A stretch of DNA of 64,000 nucleotides, taken from the NCBI RefSeq assembly GCF_031195445.1, contig NZ_CP133480.1:1722001-1786000 (forward strand), given 5' to 3'. Each line of letters begins with the position of its first letter. The stretch's first letter is position 1. Of this stretch, positions 9,560-17,862 are shown in pieces. Made by a program: the position numbers and the translations under genes. The notes beneath the pieces were generated by a model. That model did no database searches and was not told the DNA's origin. It saw only the letters and a list, made by a program, of their open reading frames with translations. Source of the stretch: Acuticoccus sp. MNP-M23. GTDB lineage: Bacteria; Pseudomonadota; Alphaproteobacteria; Rhizobiales; Amorphaceae.

Positions 9560-10909
9560 TCAGCTTGCGTAGCGCATCTCGGCCGGGTCGAACTGCGGAC
9601 CGAGAGCGGGAGGCGGCGCAGGAATGTGGAGGAAGGCCGGCATCGCCTCATCCTCCTCCAGCGGTTGCTCGATCGCGCACGGTGGGCGGGCATGAGGGGC
9701 GACAGCCGCATCGCTTGTCCAGGGTCCGGCATGGTTGACCTTGTGCAGGAACCCAGGTTGCGGCTCGTCGGCCTTCTGGAGCGCCGCGCCGGCCGCGTGC
9801 GCTGGTGGCTCGGCGTTGGCCACAGCGGCGAGGTCGCGCGCGCAGGGCGTGGCGTGCTGCACTGGCTGCGCGCAGAAGGCTTCCACTGGCGGACCGAAGG
9901 GCTCGGCGCGGTTCGGCGCGGGATGGAACGCGCCGAGGGGCGGACCGAAGAACTCTGCGGGCTGGCCACCAGCTTCGGCGCCAGCTGCCTCTTGCGCCAT
10001 GAAGGTGTCCAGCGGTGGGCCGTAGGGCTCGCAGGGCGATGCTGCAGTGCCGGGGACCGGCGGACCGAACATTTCCGGCAACGGTGCGGGCGCGTCTGCC
10101 GCAGCTTCGGCGGGGATGCCGCCAAGCAGCGGCGGGATCTGCGCCTCGGGGTGGCGGGCGCCCTTGGCCCACGCCGCCTTCGCCTCGGTGATGGCGGCTC
10201 TGGCCATGGCGGCGTAGGGCACGCGCCTGGGCGCACCGAGAAGCGGCGCCTGGATCGCGAGTTGTACCTGCGGCGCCACGATGGTCGGCTCGGGCACAGC
10301 GGCTGGGTTGTCGACAGCGCCGGGCACGTCGTCCTCCCGCGGGCGGACGGTCTGGGGGCGGAACGGGCGGACCCGGATTGGCCCCGCTGTGGCGTCCGAC
10401 TTGCTGGCGCCAGCCTTGAGGCGGCCAATGATGGGCGGGGCGCGCAGCGGCGGCGGATAGAACCGGCGCACCGGTTTGGGCTGCGGTTCGGCCACGATTG
10501 GCGGCGCGGTGTCCGCAGCGTCCTCGGCGGGATCGGCGTCCGGCTCGGCCTCGTCCGGCAGGGGGCCGAAGCGGTGTCCTGTGCGTTCGCAATAAAGGCT
10601 GGTGGCGGTTTCGAGTTCGGCGCGCACGTCAGCGGAATTGCGGATGTAGGTTGTGGTGATGTCGAACCAGCGGGCGCAATCGGTCCGCTGCGCGGCATCG
10701 GCCAGGACATTGATGTCCTCGATATTCTTGCCGGCAAGGACGGAAGGGTCGTGCTGCATCAGCGCCTTGCGGTGATTGCACATCCGGATTGGTCCTTCGT
10801 CGCCGCAGGAACAGGTCAACGTGACTGTCCGGGGCGCAATGGCGGCACGAACCACATGAATGTGGCCGCCGTCTCCCTTCACGCTGAAGCGAAGCGTCTT
10901 GACGTTCAT
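9560..10909 (-). CDS. SWIM-type zinc finger protein with disordered tail carrying [FY]GPP repeats
   Basis: A 449-residue protein I do not recognise as a named family. Residues 33-46 form CSC-x8-CNH, matching the SWIM pattern CxCxnCxH (C33, C35, C44, H46). A compact, probably helical segment to about residue 115 follows, then a Pro/Ala-rich, low-complexity tail. Four [FY]GPP[LV] repeats occur at residues 281, 296, 321 and 338, three of which are followed by an x-x-F. AAGGAGG precedes the ATG at 10909. It is antisense to and embedded between liv-region genes, with only 36 bp to the divergent livG. SWIM fingers bind DNA or protein; the role here is unknown. Confidence 0.72.
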   Translation of the reverse strand: MNVKTLRFSVKGDGGHIHVVRAAIAPRTVTLTCSCGDEGPIRMCNHRKALMQHDPSVLAGKNIEDINVLADAAQRTDCARWFDITTTYIRNSADVRAELETATSLYCERTGHRFGPLPDEAEPDADPAEDAADTAPPIVAEPQPKPVRRFYPPPLRAPPIIGRLKAGASKSDATAGPIRVRPFRPQTVRPREDDVPGAVDNPAAVPEPTIVAPQVQLAIQAPLLGAPRRVPYAAMARAAITEAKAAWAKGARHPEAQIPPLLGGIPAEAAADAPAPLPEMFGPPVPGTAASPCEPYGPPLDTFMAQEAAGAEAGGQPAEFFGPPLGAFHPAPNRAEPFGPPVEAFCAQPVQHATPCARDLAAVANAEPPAHAAGAALQKADEPQPGFLHKVNHAGPWTSDAAVAPHARPPCAIEQPLEEDEAMPAFLHIPAPPPALGPQFDPAEMRYAS

Positions 10910-10945
10910 CGCCGGCCTCCTTCTATAGCGGGAGTATAACAACCG

Positions 10946-11773
10946 GTGATTGCAAAGCAAGAAAACAGAAAGCAACCGTTAGATGTGAGCAAGCCTCACG
11001 AAAGCGAAGAAATTCTGCTCGCGGTGGAGAACGTCACCCTTTCATTTGGCGGCGTGCACGCCATCCGCGGCGTTTCGTTCGACATCCGCCGCGGCGAGAT
11101 CCGCGCGATCATCGGCCCCAACGGTGCAGGCAAGACGTCGATGCTCAACGTCATCAACGGCTTTTACCAGCCGCAGAAGGGCACTATCACCTACAAGGGT
11201 CGCCAGCGCGCCAAGATGCGGCCCTACGATGCGGCGGCCACCGGCATTGCCCGCACGTTCCAGAACGTGGCGCTGTTCAAGGGTATGACGACGCTGGACA
11301 ACATCATGTCCGGCCGCACGCTGCAGATGAAGCGCGGCTTCCTGTGGCAGCTGATCCGCTTCGGGCCTGCGCTGAACGAGGAGATCGTCCACCGCCGCCG
11401 GGTTGAGGAGATCATCGATTTTCTGGAGATCGAGGCGATCCGCAAGACGCCGGTGGGCAAGCTGCCCTACGGGCTGCAAAAGCGCGTGGAACTGGGCCGG
11501 GCGCTCGCCATGGAGCCGGACCTTCTGCTGCTGGACGAGCCCATGGCGGGCATGAACCTTGAGGAAAAGGAAGACATGTGCCGCTTCATCCTCGATGTGC
11601 GCGAGGAATTCGGCACCACCATCGCCCTCATCGAGCATGACATGGGCGTGGTGATGGACATCTCGGACCGCGTGGTCGTGCTCGACCATGGTGAACGGAT
11701 TGCCGACGGCACGCCGGACGAGGTTCGCGCCGATCAGGATGTGATCGACGCTTACCTCGGCGTGTCGCACTGA
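10946..11773 (+). CDS. livG: Branched-chain amino acid-type ABC transporter ATPase (LivG family)
   Basis: Cytoplasmic ATPase subunit with Walker A GPNGAGKTS, Q-loop region TFQNVALFKGM, a degenerate signature LPYGLQKRVELGRAL and Walker B LLLLDEPMAGM. The C-terminal YLG end is typical of LivG. GTG at 10946 is used; a second in-frame GTG at 10985 is possible and no ribosome site clearly decides. It works with LivF (21089), LivH (12198) and LivM (14414). In the LivG/HutK-type family substrates range from amino acids to urea and aromatic acids. Confidence 0.92.
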   Translation: MIAKQENRKQPLDVSKPHESEEILLAVENVTLSFGGVHAIRGVSFDIRRGEIRAIIGPNGAGKTSMLNVINGFYQPQKGTITYKGRQRAKMRPYDAAATGIARTFQNVALFKGMTTLDNIMSGRTLQMKRGFLWQLIRFGPALNEEIVHRRRVEEIIDFLEIEAIRKTPVGKLPYGLQKRVELGRALAMEPDLLLLDEPMAGMNLEEKEDMCRFILDVREEFGTTIALIEHDMGVVMDISDRVVVLDHGERIADGTPDEVRADQDVIDAYLGVSH

Positions 11774-11777
11774 CGGA

Positions 11778-12002
11778 TTATTTGCCGCGCCCGGTTTCGG
11801 CCTGGAGCGCGTCGATGGCCTTGGACGCATCGGCCTTGGAGAGCGTCTCGTCGAACGGAATGCCGGCTTCTTCCGACAGCGTCTTCAGGTAGGAGGCCTG
11901 GGCGCCGGTCATCGCCTCGTCGCCGGTGGTCCAGTTGTCCGGGTCCTTTTCGGCGTTGGAGGTGGGCTCGGCCTTCGGCTGCGGGCTTGGGGTGGCTGTC
12001 AT
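11778..12002 (-). CDS. DUF3072 domain-containing small protein
   Basis: 74 residues, hydrophilic, with the conserved block MTGAQASYLKTLSEEAG that defines DUF3072. The N-terminal half (PQPKAEPTSNAEKDPDNW) is probably disordered. Proteins of this family are small, cytosolic and of unknown function, often found beside general stress genes. It is convergent with livG (4-bp gap) and interrupts the liv gene order between livG and livH. Confidence 0.82.
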   Translation of the reverse strand: MTATPSPQPKAEPTSNAEKDPDNWTTGDEAMTGAQASYLKTLSEEAGIPFDETLSKADASKAIDALQAETGRGK

Positions 12003-12197
12003 GGATCATGCTCCGGGGTTTCGATGTTCGGTAAATGTTCCGAATGTTGATCCGTTCCTACGGCAGACGCTGCAATTGGCGCCCTGCGTCCATCTGCCCG
12101 CCCGCGCGGATCAACTGCAACCGCGCAGGAAAAGACTTGCGGCGCGGCCCCGGCGCTTCCACGGTACTGGCCCGCTGCCAGACGAAGCGAGGACCTG

Positions 12198-13175
12198 GTG
12201 ACAACGCTCTACGCCGTTCTGATCGATCCGTTCGTGCAGATGTTCGCGATGCCGGATTTCTTCATCCAGGTGCTGTGGGAAGGCTTCGTCGGCGGTGTGC
12301 TTTACGCTCTGATTGCGCTGGGGTTCGTCCTGATCTTCAAGGCGTCCGGCGTGTTCAACTTTGCCCAGGGCATCATGGTGGTGTTTGCCGCCCTGTCTCT
12401 GGTGGGGCTGGTGGAGCTCGGGCTGCCGGCGCCGCTGGCATTTGTCGCCTGCCTCGGCATCATGTTCGTGCTGGCCGTGGGGGTGGAGCGGTTCGTCCTG
12501 CGGCCGCTGGTCAACCAGCCGGACATCATCCTGTTCATGGCCACCATCGGGCTCACATTCTTTCTCATCGGTCTTGGCGAGCTCATCTTCGGCGGCGAGC
12601 CGAAGACCATGGTGACGGAGGCGCTGTTCCTGCCCACCGGCTCGTCGGTGTGGGAACCGGCTGGCCTCGGCCCCGACGGGGCGCCAGGCTTCATCCTCTT
12701 CCAGCACCTCGACGTTGCGGCCGCTGCCATTGCGCTGGCGCTGGTGGCGGCGCTCGGCTTCTTCTTCTCCAAGACGCGGATCGGCCGGGCCCTGCGCGCC
12801 GTGGCGGACGACCACCAGGCCGCGCTGTCGGTGGGCATCTCTCTCAACCAGATCTGGGTGATCGTGTGGTTTGCCGCAGGGGTGGTGGCGCTGTTCACGG
12901 GGATCATGTGGGGTGCACGGTCGGACGTGTCGTTCGCGCTGGAGATCATCGCGTTCAAGGCGCTGCCGGTGCTGATCCTCGGCGGGTTCACGTCGATCCC
13001 GGGTGCCATCGTGGGGGGCCTCATCATCGGGATCGGCGAAAAGCTCGGCGAGATCTATTGGGGGCCGCTTGTGGGGGGCGGGATCGAAAGCTGGTTTGCC
13101 TATATGATCGCGCTTGTTTTCCTTCTGTTCCGGCCGCAGGGTCTGTTTGGCGAACGGATCATCGAACGGATCTGA
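12198..13175 (+). CDS. livH: Branched-chain amino acid-type ABC transporter permease (LivH family)
   Basis: Inner-membrane subunit, 325 residues, with about eight hydrophobic spans. The blocks LIALGFVLIFKASGVFNFAQG near residue 35-55 and a late LILGGFTSIPGAIVGGL are diagnostic of LivH. GTG at 12198 is preceded by GAGGA at a normal distance. Unlike a standard liv operon it is separated from livM by four other reading frames. Confidence 0.93.
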   Translation: MTTLYAVLIDPFVQMFAMPDFFIQVLWEGFVGGVLYALIALGFVLIFKASGVFNFAQGIMVVFAALSLVGLVELGLPAPLAFVACLGIMFVLAVGVERFVLRPLVNQPDIILFMATIGLTFFLIGLGELIFGGEPKTMVTEALFLPTGSSVWEPAGLGPDGAPGFILFQHLDVAAAAIALALVAALGFFFSKTRIGRALRAVADDHQAALSVGISLNQIWVIVWFAAGVVALFTGIMWGARSDVSFALEIIAFKALPVLILGGFTSIPGAIVGGLIIGIGEKLGEIYWGPLVGGGIESWFAYMIALVFLLFRPQGLFGERIIERI

Positions 13176-13201
13176 CCTCCCGCCGGAATGAAGGACACCC
13201 C

Positions 13202-13576
13202 ATGACCCACAAGAGCCGCATCGGCTGCATCGTGATCGACTGCAAGATCGACGAACTGTCCCCTGCGCTGGCGTTCTGGTCCGCCGCTCTTGGATGCGAC
13301 GGCAAGATCGACGAACGCGGCAAATATGCGATCCTCGAAAATGACAGGGGCGACCCGCGCATCCTCCTGCAGGCGGTCGACCATGACCCGCGCGTCCACC
13401 TCGACATCGAGACCGACGACAAGGAGGCCGAAGCCGCACGCCTTGCCGCCCTCGGCGCAACGCGGGTAGAGGAGTTTCCGCGCTGGATCATCATGGAGGC
13501 GCCCACGGGCCACCGCTTCTGCCTGATCGGGCCGACGCGCGACGGGTTTGAGGAACACGCGCCGGCCGTCGGGTGA
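13202..13576 (+). CDS. VOC family protein
   Basis: 124 residues, start ATG at 13202, 26 bp after livH on the same strand. A compact vicinal-oxygen-chelate fold is suggested by SRIGCIVIDCKIDELSPALAFWSAALG at the start and MEAPTGHRFCLI at the end. Proteins with this FCLIGP ending are common stand-alone glyoxalase-like proteins. It probably shares the livH transcript. Enzymatic role unknown. Confidence 0.8.
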   Translation: MTHKSRIGCIVIDCKIDELSPALAFWSAALGCDGKIDERGKYAILENDRGDPRILLQAVDHDPRVHLDIETDDKEAEAARLAALGATRVEEFPRWIIMEAPTGHRFCLIGPTRDGFEEHAPAVG

Positions 13577-13603
13577 CGCGTGGGGGCGAGCGAGGGAAAC
13601 GGG

Positions 13604-13993
13604 ATGAATTTTGTGGCGGCCGTCGAGCGGGTTCTGATGAACTACGCCAACTTTTCAGGCCGGGCCGGCCGGGCTGAATTCTGGTGGTGGACGCTGGCCG
13701 TCTTCATTCTGGCCGCAATCACCGGCATTGCCGACGGAGCACTGGTGGCGCCGGTTCTTGGCTTCGAGGCACTGTCGCGCACGGCGGATGCGCCGGTCAC
13801 GTACCTTCTGCAACTGGCGCTTTTGTGCCCAAACCTGGCGGTGTGCTTCCGCCGGCTGCACGACAAGGGGCGCTCCGCGTGGTGGATGCTGCTCAACTTC
13901 ATCCCGCTGATCGGGACGATCATCCTCATCATCATGTTCGCGACGCCGGGCGATTATGGCGACAACCGCTACGGGCCGCCGCCACCGCGCTGA
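13604..13993 (+). CDS. DUF805 family inner-membrane protein
   Basis: 129 residues with the DUF805 pattern: FSGRAGRAEFWWW at the start of the first membrane span, then FRRLHDKGRSAWW and a terminal hydrophobic span. Function of the family (YhaH-like) is unknown; it is a small polytopic inner-membrane protein. The ATG at 13604 has GAGGGAAACGGG upstream; a GTG at 13580 is possible. Same strand as the VOC gene, 27 bp downstream. Confidence 0.85.
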   Translation: MNFVAAVERVLMNYANFSGRAGRAEFWWWTLAVFILAAITGIADGALVAPVLGFEALSRTADAPVTYLLQLALLCPNLAVCFRRLHDKGRSAWWMLLNFIPLIGTIILIIMFATPGDYGDNRYGPPPPR

Positions 13994-14000
13994 TGGCGCT

Positions 14001-14261
14001 CTACTGCTGGCGTTCGTGCGTCGAGCCGGGCGGGGACAGGAGGAGGATCAGCCTCTCGTGCCCGTCGTCGCCCTTGTAGGTGGGGTAGCGCAGGCGGGAC
14101 GACATCTTGCCCTGCGGCGTATAGCTGGTCACCACCGAGGCGCTGGCCGTGGTGATGACGTCGATCACCGACCCGTCCGGGGCCTTGATGCGGGTTGCGC
14201 CGGCCTGCGCGGCGACGGCGGAAAACGCGATGGTGAGCGCGACGAGCACGATGCGGATCAT
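14001..14261 (-). CDS. Small secreted hypothetical protein
   Basis: 86 residues starting with a clear Sec signal (MIRIVLVALTIAFSAVAAQAGA). The mature part, about 65 residues, contains a beta-rich stretch APDGSVIDVITTASASVV and a lysine/arginine patch. GAAAGGAA precedes the ATG at 14261. Not recognised as any known family. It ends 7 bp from the DUF805 stop (convergent). Confidence 0.6.
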   Translation of the reverse strand: MIRIVLVALTIAFSAVAAQAGATRIKAPDGSVIDVITTASASVVTSYTPQGKMSSRLRYPTYKGDDGHERLILLLSPPGSTHERQQ

Positions 14262-14413
14262 GGCCGTTCCTTTCTTGCGTATGTGTCCCGTCCCCTACCG
14301 CATTTGCGGCGCGGCGGCGATGGCGGGCCGATCACAAGCGCGCGGGGGGCGATCCGCGCTTGACGGCGCGTGCGGTTCGGCTGCGAATGGAGCAACAATA
14401 AACGTCCGAGGAC

Positions 14414-15496
14414 ATGCGCCCCGTGTTTTACCGTGAAGCCGGCCAGTTCAAGACGAGTTATGCGGCGGACCAGGCGGCCTTTCCCGTCCGCGAGGACCGG
14501 ATCGGGATTGCGCTGATTGTGGCGGCTGCGCTGATCGTCCCGTGGTTCGCAAACGATTTCGTGCTGAACACCATCCTCATTCCGTTTCTGATCTTTGCGC
14601 TGGCGGCCATCGGCCTCAATGTGCTCACCGGCTATTGCGGCCAGCTATCGCTGGGGACCGGCGCATTCATGGGGGTGGGCGCCTACGCCTGCTACAAGCT
14701 GACCACCATCTTTCCGGACGTGAACATCATCGTCTGGGTCTTGGCATCCGGGGTTTTCTCGGCGGGCATCGGCGTGCTGTTCGGCCTGCCGTCGCTGCGC
14801 ATCAAGGGCTTCTACCTCGCCGTCGCCACGCTGGCGGCGCAGTTTTTCCTCGAATGGTGCTTCATCCGCATTCCCTGGCTCTACAACGCCAACCCGTCCG
14901 GCGCCATCGAGGTGCCGACGCGGGAGGCGTTCGGCTTTGCCATAACCGGTGCGACGGCGGCACCGCTGACGCGCTATTTTGTGGTGCTGGGCATCGTCCT
15001 GTTGATGACGTGGCTGATCGGCAACCTCCTGCGCGGGCGGATCGGACGCTCGTGGATGATGATCCGCGACATGGACATTGCCGCCGAGCTGATTGGCGTG
15101 CGACCGCTGTTTGCCAAGCTCTCGGCCTTTGCCGTGTCGTCCTTCGTGTGCGGGGTGGCAGGAGCGCTGTTCGTGTTCATGTGGCTGGGGGCGGCGGAGC
15201 CTTCGGCGTTCAACATCCGCCTGTCGTTCCAGGTTCTGTTCATGGTGATCCTGGGCGGGCTCGGCTCCATGGCGGGCTCGTTCATGGGGGCGGCGTTCAT
15301 CTTCATCCTGCCCATCGTCATCCGCATGGTGCCGGCGGCGCTGGGGCTTGAGATCGACGCTGCCACCGTGGAGCACCTCAACTTTCTCGTCATCGGCGCG
15401 CTCATCGTCGGCATCCTGATTGTGGAGCCGCACGGGCTGGCGCGCATGTGGTCGGTGGCGCGGCAGAAGCTGCGGGTGTGGCCGTTCCCCTACTAG
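14414..15496 (+). CDS. livM: Branched-chain amino acid-type ABC transporter permease (LivM family)
   Basis: 360-residue inner-membrane subunit with about nine hydrophobic spans. GLNVLTGYCGQLSLGTGAFMGVGAY is the classical LivM motif and VILGGLGSMAGSFMGA the late permease motif. The basic, hydrophilic ~35 residue N-terminus before the first span is typical. ATG at 14414 with GAGGAC close upstream. It pairs with LivH to form the pore of the importer. Confidence 0.93.
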   Translation: MRPVFYREAGQFKTSYAADQAAFPVREDRIGIALIVAAALIVPWFANDFVLNTILIPFLIFALAAIGLNVLTGYCGQLSLGTGAFMGVGAYACYKLTTIFPDVNIIVWVLASGVFSAGIGVLFGLPSLRIKGFYLAVATLAAQFFLEWCFIRIPWLYNANPSGAIEVPTREAFGFAITGATAAPLTRYFVVLGIVLLMTWLIGNLLRGRIGRSWMMIRDMDIAAELIGVRPLFAKLSAFAVSSFVCGVAGALFVFMWLGAAEPSAFNIRLSFQVLFMVILGGLGSMAGSFMGAAFIFILPIVIRMVPAALGLEIDAATVEHLNFLVIGALIVGILIVEPHGLARMWSVARQKLRVWPFPY

Positions 15497-15616
15497 GTCG
15501 GGAACCCGTCACGGGCAGGCGCAGCGTGTGCCATTTGCTTGTGGGGACGCATGTTTTGCCGGTTTAAGTCCCGCCCGTCATCAACCGGGCGAGACCAGCG
15601 GGACCGGCATGGCAGC

Positions 15617-16111
15617 TCAGAACCCGAACAGGCCGAACACCGTATCAATGACCCCGCCGAGGAGACTGGGATCGTCGGCAGACGCGTCCGGATCTGTGGC
15701 CGCCGCTGCTTCGTTGTCGACCGCCTCCACCAGCCCGTCGGTGTTCGCCCCGTCGACGACCTCGACAACCTCGCCGACTGCGCCTTCGATTGCGCCGCCA
15801 ACTGCGCCTGCGGAGGCTGTCAGATCTTCCAGGGCTTCGTTGGCTGTGGCGACGCTGCTTGCCGCCATCGCCTGAAGCATGGCGATCAGATCCGCGGCCT
15901 TTGCATCATCTGACTGCGCTGCCGCCTGGTTGTTCAGATTGTCGGCGCGCGGCTTGTAGAGGAAGTTGGCGGGAGCGATGGTGGCGGAGTTGAGGATGGT
16001 CCAGTAGTCGTGCTTCACGAACTCGTGGTAGCCGGTCTTCTGCGGCTTCAAGCCTCCGGCGCCGCGGTGGACCATGGTGAATGGCTGTGCCGCGCTGGTC
16101 GAAGAAATCAT
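15617..16111 (-). CDS. Hypothetical acidic alanine-rich protein
   Basis: 164 residues with a well-placed GGAGG before the ATG at 16111, so a real gene is likely. The first ~55 residues are mixed and aromatic (HDYWTILNSATIAPANFLYKP). After that it becomes acidic and Ala/Val/Gly-rich with a possible helix-turn repeat around AVGGAIEGAVGEVVEVVDG, ending in the hydrophobic GVIDTVFGLFGF. No signal peptide or named domain recognised. It lies antisense between livM and the binding protein gene. Confidence 0.55.
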   Translation of the reverse strand: MISSTSAAQPFTMVHRGAGGLKPQKTGYHEFVKHDYWTILNSATIAPANFLYKPRADNLNNQAAAQSDDAKAADLIAMLQAMAASSVATANEALEDLTASAGAVGGAIEGAVGEVVEVVDGANTDGLVEAVDNEAAAATDPDASADDPSLLGGVIDTVFGLFGF

Positions 16112-16479
16112 GGTGGCCTCCGGTTTTTACTCACCTGGGGTGCGAGGATTTGCGCCAACCGCTGCAACGCCCGCTCACGGGAAAGAACGGCCAGTCTCCC
16201 GATGCGTTTCGCATATTGAGGTTATTTCAGAGATAATTGGGCAGGGCAGAAGCAATTCCTGCAATCATTATCGGTTCAATCTGAATGCTGCGCTGCTCCT
16301 GCTTTCGGCGGAGCCGCAATGTACTGCGATTTCTCGTGGGGGCGGTATCTGTCCGGGCGGGCGCGCCAGCGTTGTTGCAACACAAGATGTTTGTGGCGGG
16401 CGCCCGTGCGTGCGTATTGTACTCGCGGAGCGTCCAGAGAGGCGCCGGCAAAAATAGATTGAGGGAAGGTAACAAAAGC
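16112..16479. other. Long intergenic region upstream of the ABC binding-protein gene
   Basis: 368 bp without a supported gene. It must hold the promoters for the divergent acidic protein (left) and the binding protein (right). A perfect 10-bp palindrome TGTTGCAACA sits inside 16370-16385 and a GC-rich inverted pair (GGGCGGGCGCGCC ... GGCGGGCGCCCG) surrounds it; these could be operator or attenuator-like structures, but no known consensus was recognised. Confidence 0.4.
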
Positions 16480-17808
16480 ATGCCCCGATTTCTTGGAGCA
16501 ATACTGGCCGCAGTTACGGCGGCAACGGTCAGCACCGCGCCCGCGCTGGCGCAGGACGGCGAGCTGTACCTGCCGCTGCTCACCTACCGCACCGGGCCGT
16601 TTGCCGGCTCCGGCATCCCCATTGCCGACGGGATGCACGACTACCTCGAAATGCTGAACCAGCGCGATGGCGGCATCGGCGGGGTCAAGATCAAGATCGA
16701 GGAGTGCGAGACCGGGTACAACACGCAAAAGGGCGTGGAGTGTTACGACTCGGTTGTGGGCGGCAATCCGCTGATCATCAATCCCTGGTCCACCGGCATC
16801 ACCCTGCAACTGATCCCCAAGGCGTCCGTCGACGGGATCCCGGTGCTGTCGATGGCGTACGGCCTGTCGGCGGCAGCCGATGGCGGCGTCTTCCCGTGGG
16901 TGTTCAACCCGCCGCTTTCCTATTGGGACGGCGCTTCGGCGGCGGTCAAATATATCGGCGAGCAGGAAGGCGGGATGGAGAACCTCAAGGGCAAGAAGAT
17001 CGGCTACATCTTCCTCGATGCCGGCTATGGCCGTGAGCCGATCCCGCTGCTGGAAGACCTCGCCTCCGAATACGGCTTCACCATGACCCAGTATCCGGTG
17101 CCGTTCGACACCATGCAGAACCAGTCGTCCCAATGGCTCAACGTGCGGCGCGACCGGCCGGACTACATGGTCATGTGGGGCTGGGGCGCCATGAACCCGA
17201 CCGCCGTGCGCGAGGCGGCCAAGGTGCGCTTCCCCATGGACAAGTTCATCGGCGTGTGGTGGTCCGGCGGCGAGGATGACGCCCGGCCCGCTGGCGCTGG
17301 CGCCAAGGGCTACAAGACCATGAACTTCAACGCCGTCGGCGCCGACTTCCCGGTCATTCAGGACATCATCACCCACGTCTACGACAATGGTGCCTCCACG
17401 GTGTCCGACAAGTCCCGGATCGGTGAGAACCTTTACAACCGCGGCGTGGTGAACTCCTTCTACATGGCAGAAGCCATCCGCACCGCGCAGGCGAGGACCG
17501 GCAAGGCAAACGTGACGCCGGCCGAAGTTCGCGACGGGCTGGAGGCGCTGGACATCACCGCCGAGCGGCTGAAGGAGGCGGGGATGGAAGGCTTCATCCA
17601 GCCGCTGAAGCTCAGCTGCAGCGACCATGCCGGGCAGGCCGACATCTACGTTCAGCAGTGGACCGGCGATGGCTGGGAAAAGGCGTCCGACTGGTTCTCG
17701 CCCATGGTGGACAAGGTACGCCCGATGCTGGAAACGGCGGCCGCGGATTATGCGCAGGCCAATGCGCCGTGGCCGGAGCGCGAGGTGCCCTGCGCCGCCG
17801 CGCAGTAG
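16480..17808 (+). CDS. ABC transporter substrate-binding protein (LivJ/LivK-like, Peripla_BP_6)
   Basis: 442 residues. A Sec signal (MPRFLGAILAAVTAATVSTAPALAQ) is followed by a two-lobe type I periplasmic binding fold: LPLLTYRTGPFAGSGIPIADG at the first lobe and GKKIGYIFLDAGYGRE at the hinge. The ATG at 16480 has GAGGGAAGG upstream. The protein is longer than amino-acid LivK (~370) and closer to the variant linked to CoA-ligase gene clusters, supporting an acid ligand rather than leucine. Followed by a strong hairpin. Confidence 0.9.
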   Translation: MPRFLGAILAAVTAATVSTAPALAQDGELYLPLLTYRTGPFAGSGIPIADGMHDYLEMLNQRDGGIGGVKIKIEECETGYNTQKGVECYDSVVGGNPLIINPWSTGITLQLIPKASVDGIPVLSMAYGLSAAADGGVFPWVFNPPLSYWDGASAAVKYIGEQEGGMENLKGKKIGYIFLDAGYGREPIPLLEDLASEYGFTMTQYPVPFDTMQNQSSQWLNVRRDRPDYMVMWGWGAMNPTAVREAAKVRFPMDKFIGVWWSGGEDDARPAGAGAKGYKTMNFNAVGADFPVIQDIITHVYDNGASTVSDKSRIGENLYNRGVVNSFYMAEAIRTAQARTGKANVTPAEVRDGLEALDITAERLKEAGMEGFIQPLKLSCSDHAGQADIYVQQWTGDGWEKASDWFSPMVDKVRPMLETAAADYAQANAPWPEREVPCAAAQ

Positions 17809-17826
17809 CGCCAGCGCGCGCCTGAC

Positions 17827-17853
17827 GGAAGGGGGCCGGCAGCGGCCCCTTCC
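17827..17853. terminator. Hairpin between convergent genes
   Basis: GGAAGGGGGCCG and CGGCCCCTTCC pair across a short loop (one bulged G), with an additional outer pair TGACG/CGTCA. It lies between the convergent ends of the binding protein gene and the SulP gene, as expected for a bidirectional terminator, although no clear U-run follows on the plus strand. Confidence 0.6.
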
Positions 17854-17862
17854 CTGCGCCCG

